A stretch of DNA of 64,000 bases from Branchiostoma floridae (Eukaryota > Chordata > Leptocardii > Amphioxiformes > Branchiostomatidae). The stretch is taken from the NCBI RefSeq assembly GCF_000003815.2, contig NC_049985.1:24664931-24728930 (forward strand), written 5' to 3'. The translations under genes and the position numbers were made by a program. Under the pieces are notes generated by a model. The model ran no database searches and was not told the origin of the DNA. It saw only the letters and a list, made by a program, of their open reading frames with translations. Positions 55,401 through 64,000 of this stretch are shown here, one piece after another (position 1 is the first letter of the stretch; each line of letters begins with the position of its first letter).

Positions 55401-58400
55401 ATTAGGTAACAGACGGTCATCGAAACGTCTGTGGAAATAAAGCAAAGATTTCGTACTAACCTGTTGAAACTATTCACGGATGTCGTAGGCTCTTTAATAA
55501 CGTGCATGAGGTGTGACTCTCCTCAAACACAGAGTCTCCAACTTTATGTTCCGTCCGAGAGATAGACCTTACCCGACAGTAGGTACTCATTTTCGCTTGA
55601 AATTCCCAAGGTGTACAACATCGGTGGGCAGCTAAACTGTTTACAGTTAGATTTTAAGTCATCCATTCTAACCACAATACCACCACCTGTCACAGTGCCT
55701 GGATCCATGGAGCAAAATGCGCTGCGTCTGAAGAGAGAGGACATCTTCGCCATAGCAAAGGGGGCGTACAGAAACAACGACTACCGGAACGCAGTCAAGT
55801 GGCTGAACGAATCCATACAACTGATGGAGGCGGAGGAGGTGACCGAGAACAGGGAGAATCTAGAGGGTGCAGAATTTGACTAGTTCACTTTATCTTACCG
55901 CTTAGGCCACAGCAAATACATTTTATGGAAAACATCCTCTGCAGACTGCAAAAATACTAAGATAGGGCTAAAAAAAAGATGGCTAAATTTTCAAATTGAC
56001 ACATTGTTAACAAGAATTTAAGTGACAAAACATGATATCACAGCCAACAAGGTATTCATTCCTGTTTGCAGGAAGTGAACTAGTGTACTAAAGGTGAAAC
56101 CTGAGTGGCAGACTTACAAAATATTACTTACAAAGTTGGCAACTACACACATGGCTTCTATAGTGGTGCCACTTTTACAACTATCCAACAAGTTTCACTT
56201 CTGCAACTACAGTGATTGCTACTTCACTAGTGTCACTTCTACAGCTACAACCAAGTTTTGGCCCTTGACCGGCTTGGGGGTGGCTGGCTCGGTTGTTGGT
56301 ACTCATGTGGTAGCCATATGACCAAACCACTGTATAAGCACGTTTACTGTACCGAGTACGCATATGCAGCGACAGCAAATGTGGGTAATATGTCAAGGGC
56401 GAAGGCTCCTGGGACATAAACAAATCACGTCTGGACATTGTTACGCAAATTGAGACAATGGTCGAGACGATAACTGTTTACAAGTCTCGGGCCTTCACCA
56501 TTGACATACGAGGGGCATTCAATAAGTAATGTCCCTGACCCATTTCCCATAGCAGGAGATTAATGAAACTTGGCACAGTTATTAGTCTTTCTCTACATAG
56601 GAACCACCCAGAGTTATGCATTTCTCCCATTATTTGATGTAGCTCTGGACACCGTTCTTGTAGGACATCCCAGGTTGGTCCTCCGACAGATGCCTCATCA
56701 ATGGCAGAAGAGGGACGACCAGGTCTGGGAGCTGTTTCCACAGACTTCCGGCCTTGTTTGAATTCAGGATGCCAGCGTTTTACAAGGTCATATGATGGGG
56801 CATCATCACCATAAGTTTTTTTCATTTCATCAAAAGTCCCTTTGGTGTGCGTCCTTTCAAATACAAAAACCGGATCACTGCGCGACACTCAACTTGCTCC
56901 ATTTCACACCTGGTCCATTTCGCACCTGACTCAGTTCAAACACCAGTAAATCAGTAACCATAATTAGTTCAGAGCTGTATTTTGCAACATAACCCATAGA
57001 GATATGACTCACTACACATACAACATTTCATCTAGATCAGACAACTGGCAGTGGGTCAGGGGCATTACTTATTGAATGCCCCTCGTATTACCCACAATGC
57101 TTGCACATGCCTACTCGGAACTGTGAACGTTCTTATTCCTTTGGCAATGGTCTGAAGTACAATTTTTTTCTGACCATCTATCTGTCTTTCGACTGTTTTC
57201 GGTCCTGACCCTGTCTCTCCTTGTCTTACATATCATTCAGAGAGTGAAGACGCCGGTGATACAAGTGGCGCATTGCGTTATAAAGGAAACGTCAAGAAAG
57301 AAAATCTCAAATTCAGTGCGTTGCAATATCTTGGATACTCGCTGTACAAGGTAGTGTTATGTATTTTTCTCTCCCGTATATCAAAGTTTTTACCTGTTTG
57401 CAAAACTTCATTTCGACTAGGTCTATTATTATCTACTGACATATAACATCTATTATCATAATACCGGTACGTTTACGATGATTTCTCTAGCCATACTGAT
57501 TTGACAAATTGTCAACGCATCATTTTCTCCAGTTACATGTTGCTGTTATAGGTTACCCTTGATCTGTGTAACTTTTCTGCCACTCTTGTCCTGCTAAAAG
57601 CGTAATATTGTAATTGTAACACGCCGCGGAATTACACGGCGAACGGGCGCGTGGTTGGGAGGGGGTAAGAATACCGTTAGGAAGAAACACGGCACAATTA
57701 ACTGCCGCTATGTACATTTATACATCCTCTGATGTTCCTTCCTTTTCTGTCAGTAAATGCATAAAACATAAACCTGCATGAGCATACAAAATGTCATGAG
57801 AAAACGGACGTATACTGTCAAGAATTTTCATTTAACTCCTGTCCGTCACAACCGCTATGACGTAACACTTCACTGCTAGCGTAGATACAAAAATGGCGGG
57901 AAAATGGCTGCGTATGTTCAATTTTGCCCTTTCAGTCGTAGATCCGGGCTATTATGCAACGGTTCTTCACACTTTTACATGAGTTGTAGGTCACCAACAG
58001 AAATTCAAGATTGTTGTTGAATCATGTTCGTCTTGTGCCGTGAGCATGTGTAATTATGATCTATAAATTTGGCGATGAACGTGACAGTGTGTTCGTCCCA
58101 CGACGAGCTGCCTACCTCGAAAAAAGATACTGAAAACTTTTGGCCTTGTTGTCTTCGAATGCATTGTTATCGATGCTTTGTAAATGATGTATTGGACACC
58201 TACATGTCTGAAGTGTGCATACCTCAGAAATAACTATTGTTGCATGTGTAGATCTCTTTAAGTTCCAGTATTTTTAATCTACCGGTATAAGTCTTACTAC
58301 CGGTATTATGCCAATGCATGTTATAGTGGATATGAATAAGACATTTTCTCAGAGAAGTTTATTTGAAACCTTTAAGACAGAATCCATCCAATAATAAATG

Positions 58401-61400
58401 TGTAATTTGAAATTTTTAAAATCTGACAATTTTTGCAGCAAGGTGACCTTGAAGATGCGCTTGCAATCTACAAAAAAGCCTCGTCTCTTGGTGAGTACTG
58501 GTACTAGTCGCTTTCCGTGCGTTATCTTCCTTCATGTCAACTGTTGGATTGTCTGTTTCTAGTGGAATTTACAGATTTCCCTCCAACTTTTCATTTGCAA
58601 TATTAAGATCACATCTAATCATTCTAATCTTATTAGTTTGGAGTCGTCCATGTTTTCTTTTTTTTTCAAAATGATGACACATACATGTACACAGAAAAGA
58701 TTGTTTTGTTATCAGAAAACATAATGACAAGTTCAGCCCCACCTGACCGTATAAAGATCTTTGTTATCTGTTTTTTTTTAGTAAATAGAATCTCAATATT
58801 AATTCTGTATCCCTCTTTTTAGTTTACAGTCGAATGTACGAAAGTCACAGTCACAGCACTGTACTCTTTAAGTTGTCAAGGGAGATTCTCTATAATGCGT
58901 ATGAATTTAACCGTTAACTTACATATTACTTATTTCTATGAATATCTCTGTTTATTCACCTATTTATTTATTTATATATCTATGATATTATAATATCTTT
59001 ATATACTAATATATTTATGTTTGGACGTATGTAAACTGCTTAAAATCCTTCTTTTTAATTTTGTCTTTACTGTTTTCAAAGATCCAAAACATGACGAAGT
59101 TCGTGATAGCATAAAGCTCCTACAGAGGAAGATTCGCTCCGCTAACATGTTCGGAAATGTCAACAACGACGAGCACCCTCGCCCGTGGGCTTCTGCGTCC
59201 AACGCGAAGATGATCAAATACATGGCTCTATGTCGGCATGAACTAAAGCCGGTGATTTTACCATTATGATAGTCTTTATACGATTTAGAGTTGATTTCAG
59301 CAATACTCGGTTTGTTAAAACGCATAAGGAACATAACTTTTTTCAGTACTACTTTAGACGTATAACTAGCACAGAACTGAAAAACGTATATTCCTAATAC
59401 GCATTTTGACACACCTAGTATAGCTTAACCTACAAAATCCTACCGCTTTACCATTAACCGTTACCAAAAAGCGAGAAGAAGTCGAACTTCTATGCTAGCT
59501 CTATGATACTTTTACATGTACATGTATGCTTTGCCGTCTATGTGACATGTACTTGACTAAGTTGAGCAAAAATGTACAACGAAGGTCTACATTTATATCT
59601 AGATATCTCAGCTTTTAAGCCCCTGTCAAAGATTCAGCACCTTCTTACAACTTTATCCCGACCACCTCCCGACCATGTTCGACACTGAAATATGACTAAG
59701 CTGGAATCCATCACTTTTCTAGCTAGCTCCAATTCGATACTCTGATTGTATCAAACTAATCAGAATGTAACTTTCCCCACTTCTACTATTCAAAATTTAT
59801 ACTCTGTTATTGCAGATAAAGGTTGAAGACTAATAGGCAACCAACTCCAAAACACAGATCACGACTAGCTTCCAACAATGGTCTGGAGATCGGGTGGTCA
59901 TGGTCGGGTTTAGAAGAAGAACTTTATTGTACGACAATTGTACATGATACAATGTTACAGTCTACCCCTGGCATCAATTTTGAATAGTTGCAATTTTTGT
60001 CAAATCTCTCTAATTTTCAACATATGGCTTCTTCCCAGCGCCCAGACGTACAGGCCAGACTGAAATGCCGGTACCAAAGTAACGGTAACCCGTATCTTCT
60101 CCTGGGGCCTGTGAAGACTGAAGTACTCAGCAGAAAGAAGCCGGAAATAACGCTGTTCTATGACGTCATTACAGATGAAGAGGCACAGACGATCAAGAAC
60201 CGTTCACTCCCAAAGGTAAGAGGAAAGCTTACAGCTAGAACGGCTAATTACAGTCAAACCTGTATTAGGGGCCACCTTTACAGAGGGGCAACCTGTCCAT
60301 AGTGGCCACTTTTTGTCAAAAGTGACTGTACAGTCAAACCTGTCTATAGTGGCCACTCAAGGGACCGGACAAATGTGGCCACTATAGACAGGTGGCCTCT
60401 GTATAGAGGTGGCAACTTGTAGATAAGATACCCAAGGGACCGACAAAAAGTGGCCACTATGGACAGGTGGCCCCTCTGTAGAGGTGGCCTCTAATACAGG
60501 TTTGACTGTACCTTCGTCAAGAAGGTTATATTTTTGATGCTGTGTGCGTGTGCGTGTGTGTGCGTGTGTGTCCTTGTGTGAGTGTATGTATGTGTGTGTG
60601 TGTATATGTGCGTGCGTGTGCGTGTGTGTCCGTGTGTGAGTGTATGTATGTGTGTGTGTGTATATGTGCGTGCGTGTGCGTGTGTGTATGTGCGTGTGTG
60701 TGCGTGCGTGTGCGTGTACGTGTGTGTGTTTGCGTGTGTATTTGTGTGTGTCCGTGTGTGTGTGTGTGTGTGTATGCGTGTGTGTGTATATGTGCGTGCG
60801 TGTGCGTGTGTGTGTGTGTGTTTTTTGTGTGTGTGTGTGTGTGTGTGTGCGTGTGTGTAAGGACAGAAGGACAGCATAGCTCAATAAGTTGCCAATGAAT
60901 CTGTAGTATACATGTATTTGGATATTTGTCATATTTGTCATATTCTGGTCATTCATGCGGTGGTTATTTTTTTGTTATGATAGATAGCCGGTCTGACATC
61001 GTAACAATTGAGTGATTAAGCTTTGGGCTGTATGTGTATTGTAATATGACATAATTTGATCTTCAGTCTGATCCTAAACGAAGAGCCAAATACACGTTTT
61101 CATTAAATACAGTAGCTACTAATTTTGCTGTTGGGCCCTTCTATCAATTGTCTAAATAAAGATGCATAATCACACTTTTAAGATCTTGGTTTTGAATGTA
61201 CTTCACAAGTGTTTTGTCTTGCAGATGTTTCGCTCCAGGATTGGAAACTCCTTTAGTGAAGTGGAGAGCCACATTCGAATCAGCCAACAGTACGTACTAG
61301 TTTTGTGTCTCTCTGTGGGTGGGGGCTTTTTCCACATTGAAAGTAATGATATATTAAACAACTGAATTTTTGACGACGCCTCAGGGGAGTCATCAAGTGG

Positions 61401-62404
61401 TATATATTGCATTCAGTCTGCAAAAATTCTAGGAATTGCACAGGCATTTTCCCAAGAATGCTAGTACTCCACAGTATGCTGGGTATGCAAGCCCCCCCCC
61501 CCCCTTAATCTGTTCCAGATGTATCTCTGGTATGCAATGGTTGAATGTAGGTCAGACCATTGTGCTGTACCGGGGATAGTACATTTCTGCTGGCTGTAGA
61601 TTTATGTTACAGGTGGGCTAGTATATTGTGCCAGGGATAGTGCGACAGGGAAGTTCCAGTCTATTTCTGATTCGAGTTGTATTGTTATACCCTCAATCGT
61701 CGTCATGGCAATAATGCATTTTTATTGCCAGTCGTGTTAATTTTACAAAGAAACAAACATTCTCTTGTGCTATCTGCAGGGCGTGGCTACATGATAAGGA
61801 TGACGAGGTTGTCTCGCGCGTGAGCAAACGGATCGGTCTCCTCACAGGTCTCAACACCACCCCCACATCTACAGAACTACTCCAGGTTAGGCCTACTCTC
61901 CACTAGACGGCAATCACTGAGCGATCGTACTGCGACCAAAATTTAGATTTGTGCGGCCCTTTATTTCATAGTTGGAATATGACGCAAAATGTAATAATGT
62001 GCTTCAGCAGACAACTAAACACATACATGTTGGCTCTTTACGAAATTTGTGAGCATTTATCTGTTGAATGTTTGGTCGCTCAGTGGTCACAACGAGGTCG
62101 CTGTCTCTTGTGGAAAAGGCGTGTATACCCTTTCCAGTAGAGGCTGCGACGGTGCTGCGACCACACAGTGACCAATGAATTTTTATTTCTTTTTTTTTGT
62201 GGTAGCATTAGACATAGTGGGACATCTTTAACAGTATATGAATGACCAATAAAGCGCATATTTTAAATTACAATGTAAATCATTATATGGAAATCATTCA
62301 ACTTGTATCGTTATGAATCTATAAACAGGTCATTCTGTCGATTATAACAGGTGCTGAATTATGGACTAGGCGGACAGTACGAGCCTCATCATGACTACAT
62401 GACC
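52422..62404 (+). CDS. P4HA: Prolyl 4-hydroxylase alpha subunit-like gene (3' exons not seen)
   Basis: Exons 52422-52609, 53509-53657, 54768-54929, 55696-55866, 57241-57350, 58439-58490, 59082-59251, 60039-60215, 61225-61289, 61780-61885 and 62351-62404 join in phase into about 470 residues. The signal peptide (residues 1 to about 20) is followed by the P4HA N-terminal domain ([14 protein letters not shown]). TPR-like segments follow ([39 protein letters not shown]). The catalytic N-terminal half comes next ([37 protein letters not shown]). [16 protein letters not shown] carries the iron-binding HxD. This enzyme hydroxylates collagen prolines in the endoplasmic reticulum, in a tetramer with protein disulfide isomerase. 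Human subunits are about 534 residues; the last 70-80 residues, with the second iron His and the 2-oxoglutarate Lys, are missing here. Confidence 0.93.
52785..52935 (-). mobile_element. Retroelement 3' end remnant (minus)
   Basis: GAATGAAAACCTTTATTGTACATTTTTGCC is the antisense of a terminal AATAAAGGTTTTCATTC-type end, followed by an AT-rich body. A LINE or SINE 3' tail in an intron of the P4HA gene. No open frame remains. Confidence 0.4.
53207..53415. mobile_element. Diverged relative of the GC-rich TIR element
   Basis: GCGTCACTGGGGGGTTCGTTCACTGCGTC at the left and CAAACCCCGCAGTGCGGTGG at the right are weak inverted repeats resembling 10106-10326. The internal ATTCGTTCA is duplicated three times. 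It lies just before exon 53509-53657. Confidence 0.55.
53745..54430. mobile_element. Cluster of MITEs with CCACTAGACGGCG-type ends
   Basis: Element 1 (53745-53985): GCCCCCTTTCCACTAGACGG at the left, GTGGAAAGGGGG at the right. Element 2 (partial): its right end GCCGTCTAGTGGAAGGAAGG is at about 54171-54191. Element 3 (54197-54430): AGACGGCGATTGC at the left, GCCGTCCTAGTGGAAAGGGGG at the right. Elements 1 and 3 share GAGAGCGCGGCGAGAGCGCC. A related copy is at 61889-62145. All are in P4HA introns. No coding content. Confidence 0.75.
54462..54655 (+). mobile_element. LINE 3' end remnant (plus)
   Basis: The plus-strand frame [20 protein letters not shown]...[18 protein letters not shown] resembles the C-terminus of LINE-encoded reverse transcriptases and is followed by a (CTGAA)n tail (GAACTGAACTGAACTGAACT at 54632-54652). 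It lies in the intron between P4HA exons 2 and 3. Confidence 0.5.
56508..57089 (-). mobile_element. mariner-like deletion derivative, intact length
   Basis: TACGAGGGGCATTCAATAAG at the left and CTTATTGAATGCCCCTCGTA at the right are perfect inverted repeats, and TA borders the element on both sides. About 582 bp. It keeps a minus-strand transposase fragment (MSRSD-type start, [20 protein letters not shown]), but a 1-bp deletion after GRTPK breaks the frame relative to the copy at 16895-17194. In the intron between P4HA exons 4 and 5. Confidence 0.92.
57444..58323. mobile_element. 880-bp TIR element, copy 2
   Basis: TAACATCTATTATCATAATA at the left and TATTATGCCAATGCATGTTA at the right, interior colinear with 3278-4172 (for example CGCATCATTTTCTCCAGTTA and ACACTTTTACATGAGTTGTA). 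In the intron between P4HA exons 5 and 6. Confidence 0.82.
60251..60508. mobile_element. Palindromic MITE (CAGTCAAACC ends)
   Basis: CAGTCAAACCTGTATTAGGG at the left is inverted at the right (TAATACAGGTTTGACTG), flanked by TA. The interior repeats (GTGGCCACT, AGACAGGTGGCC) make it a near-palindrome of 258 bp. The CAGT-type end fits the pogo/Tigger group. In a P4HA intron. A fragment is at 39283-39312. Confidence 0.85.
60540..60860. repeat. (GT)n microsatellite
   Basis: TG/CG-type dinucleotide repeat, similar to 1-460, in the intron between P4HA exons 8 and 9. The Cys-Val and His-Thr frames here are artefacts. Confidence 0.97.
61889..62145. mobile_element. MITE with CCACTAGACGGC end, single copy
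   Basis: TCTCCACTAGACGGCAATCA at the left and CCCTTTCCAGTAGAGGCTGCG-type sequence at the right, related to the cluster at 53745-54430. The left end lies only a few bases after the donor of exon 61780-61885. Confidence 0.55.
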
Positions 62405-62409
62405 GTAAG

Positions 62410-62870
62410 TCTTTGAAACTTTGAAACTTTATTTTCCAATCAACTTTGCAGCCCTGACAACAAGGGCTGACTAGCATTGATTTTACATAAGACAGCACTA
62501 CAATGATCATCATTACATGCACTTAGACAACAATTTGAGATAAAATCGGCATAGAGCAATTAATATAAAATTTTAAATCTATTTACATAAACATTTAGAT
62601 CGATGCACAGGCAGCATTTTGGGCCAGAGTTCGCGGTATGAATGACATCTTGTGTCTGTTTGATTTACTAAGTGGTGTTTTCAGTTCTACACTGCGTCTC
62701 AGCTTGTAGCGAGTTTCCACAACAGGGGCCAGAAACTGTCTGCAAGGATGTGTCAGGTCCTTCATGATCCGTTGCAGCTCTCGTTGTGAAGCTTCCTGTC
62801 GTATACGTAGCACCAGGTCTGCCAGGTTGTCGATCTGCTTGGCGTTGTGGTACTGTCCGATTGTGGTCAT
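62410..62870 (-). pseudogene. LINE reverse-transcriptase C-terminus and 3' tail (minus)
   Basis: The minus frame (62595-62870) contains SNRHKMSFIPRTLAQNA, like the basic Cys/Arg-poor ends of CR1/L2-type reverse transcriptases, and ends in a stop. A short 3' region follows, finishing in a (TTTCAAAG)n-like tail next to 62410. In the presumed P4HA intron after 62404. Confidence 0.6.
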
Positions 62871-63503
62871 CTTATTGTAGAAATTATTATCATGTATGGG
62901 ACGTGCAATTTGTTTGTTTCACTTTTTTCCTTTGCTGGTGATATGTTTAGAAAGAGAACCTACTGTCAAAAGGCTTATAGGCATCACTGAAACAGATGTC
63001 ACTAACGGCATGGTCATTTTTGTCGTAGGCCTTCGTACGATCCTTAATGTTGTAGAAGTTTCAAGCAGGCTGTGACAGATCAAGATTAAACCACAGGCAA
63101 GCATCTTACACACAAGACATACACAACTATCCAAAGAATACTCTCCTCAGTTTGCGATCGCGTGACAATCGTAAGATGAACGTGATCTGGTTCTTAGTTA
63201 ATACTGTCCTGTATTGACGTAGGTGTGGCAGCACGTAGAGGTAGATCAATTCCACGTTTGTCTTTATACAACAACATGATAATATGTAAAAATGACTATC
63301 GACCGTTCCTCATAAGCCACCCCTCACCCCCAATGCCGCTATAACATGTTCACTCGGTCGAACGTCTGGTCTACGTCAGGTCCGGTTTATCCGGTACGTT
63401 CCAACAAAAGAACCGGTTTCTACCAAAACATCATACTGGTATCCACGTGCCACCCCCTAAGTTGGACAGTTACCAACGTCATACTATATTTTGCAAAACA
63501 AAA
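62871..63503. other. Intergenic or intronic, no supported gene
   Basis: No recognisable exon of the P4HA gene on the plus strand. One 36-codon minus segment (62945-63052) reads like protein but has an in-frame stop just upstream and no splice signal. Confidence 0.45.
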
Positions 63504-64000
63504 TTACACATTTTTCGTCATCTTTGGGCATATGTGAGACATAAGAATGTTTAATTCGTTGTCTACTACGTGCGTGTGTGGATGTATGTTATAGGGATAC
63601 CACTGGCTCACGGTCATGTCCCACACATCCAAGATGGCGACGTTCAAATCTCCCAGAATGCTCCTCATTTCCTGGTTTAATTGGTCCGCCAGCCAGTCAG
63701 ACATCTGAACGACTTCCCTGTAGTGACGATGGTTCCGTGTGTTGCACGTCTTGACGATCACCGTGGTTTTAGGATACTTCTTGTGAAGTTGTTCTATTGC
63801 GGACCTTAGTTCGTAAATACGAGAGGTGTAAACGTGGGTAGGTTCGGCTGTGAAGTGTGAACACAGGCTCAGTACAAGCACCACATTCTCACCGCCGATC
63901 ATCTTCTTGATGTCGTTAGAAACACCAGCGTCACTCAAGTTTTCAAACTTCCACCAAACAGACGCTTGAATAGGGACAGTATGGAACTTGAATGTGGCCT
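63504..64000 (-). CDS. NXPE: NXPE-family protein, C-terminal exon (partial)
   Basis: The minus frame is open from the window edge (64000) to a stop at 63504. It reads VWWKFENLSDAGVSNDIKK, LVLSLCSHFTAEP, STRIYELRSAIEQL, VIVKTCNTRNHRHY, VAILDVWDMTVSQWYPYNIH and HVVDNELNILMSHIC. The DVWDMT..YNIHP motif is the conserved end of NXPE (neurexophilin and PC-esterase) proteins. These are secreted or Golgi glycoproteins with an esterase-like (SGNH) domain whose Asp/His pair falls in DVWDM..IH. The upstream exons are beyond 64000. Transcription is opposite to the P4HA gene. Confidence 0.9.
   Translation of the reverse strand, partial: ATFKFHTVPIQASVWWKFENLSDAGVSNDIKKMIGGENVVLVLSLCSHFTAEPTHVYTSRIYELRSAIEQLHKKYPKTTVIVKTCNTRNHRHYREVVQMSDWLADQLNQEMRSILGDLNVAILDVWDMTVSQWYPYNIHPHTHVVDNELNILMSHICPKMTKNV

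Noticed and set aside
62945-63052. 36-codon minus segment reading YNIKDRTKAYDKND...ICFSDAYKPF
   Set aside because: Protein-like, but with a stop codon just upstream in frame and no compatible acceptor; too short to support.
1-64000. CRISPR arrays, prokaryotic operons, ribosome binding sites
   Set aside because: Nothing of this type; the tandem repeats lack spacer structure and genes are split by introns.

Overview
The window is animal genomic DNA with long, intron-rich genes (GT..AG introns, short 50-250 bp exons), draft-assembly gaps (100 N at 8432-8531, 563 N at 44474-45036) and a very high density of small DNA transposons. The mix of a PARP14-type gene, a TRIM-type gene, an intronless leucine-rich-repeat receptor, a prolyl 4-hydroxylase alpha gene and an NXPE-family gene suggests an invertebrate chordate, most likely a lancelet (Branchiostoma). 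That assignment is my inference.

Layout. (1) 856-26246, plus strand: the body and 3' end of a PARP14-like mono-ADP-ribosyltransferase gene, about 26 exons in the window. Domain order is Pro/Gln heptad repeats, RRM-like units, KH-like units, three macrodomains, WWE, and a PARP catalytic domain. Its 5' end lies left of the window. (2) 26247-31172: 3' UTR, then gene-poor repeats. (3) 31173-34628, minus: a 1151-residue single-exon LRR membrane protein whose cytoplasmic tail carries ten tyrosine repeats of YEDI type. (4) 34629-43227: repeats, including about 160-bp tandem monomers and Helitron-like CTAG termini with conserved hairpins. (5) 43228-50196, plus: a RING/B-box/coiled-coil exon followed, after a sequence gap, by RRM-like, KH-like and macrodomain exons. 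This is probably one TRIM-RRM-macrodomain gene. (6) 52422-62404, plus: eleven exons of a prolyl 4-hydroxylase alpha subunit; the last catalytic exons are not seen. (7) 63504-64000, minus: C-terminal exon of an NXPE-like protein.

Three of the genes point to one theme. A macrodomain mono-ART, a RING-macrodomain protein and a phosphotyrosine-motif LRR receptor sit within about 50 kb. The pair at 0.9-26 kb and 43-50 kb recalls the vertebrate PARP9-DTX3L-PARP15-PARP14 cluster, where ADP-ribosylation and ubiquitylation are coupled in innate immunity. The collagen hydroxylase and NXPE genes at the right are separate functions.

The introns record transposon activity with readable target-site duplications: two hAT-like elements (8-bp TSD), a Harbinger-like element (TAA TSD) nested in a mariner deletion derivative, a second mariner copy, a 1030-bp long-TIR element (8-bp TSD), several MITE families, tRNA-derived SINEs and LINE 3' ends. 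All exon boundaries were read by eye from splice sites and phase and were not tested against transcripts.
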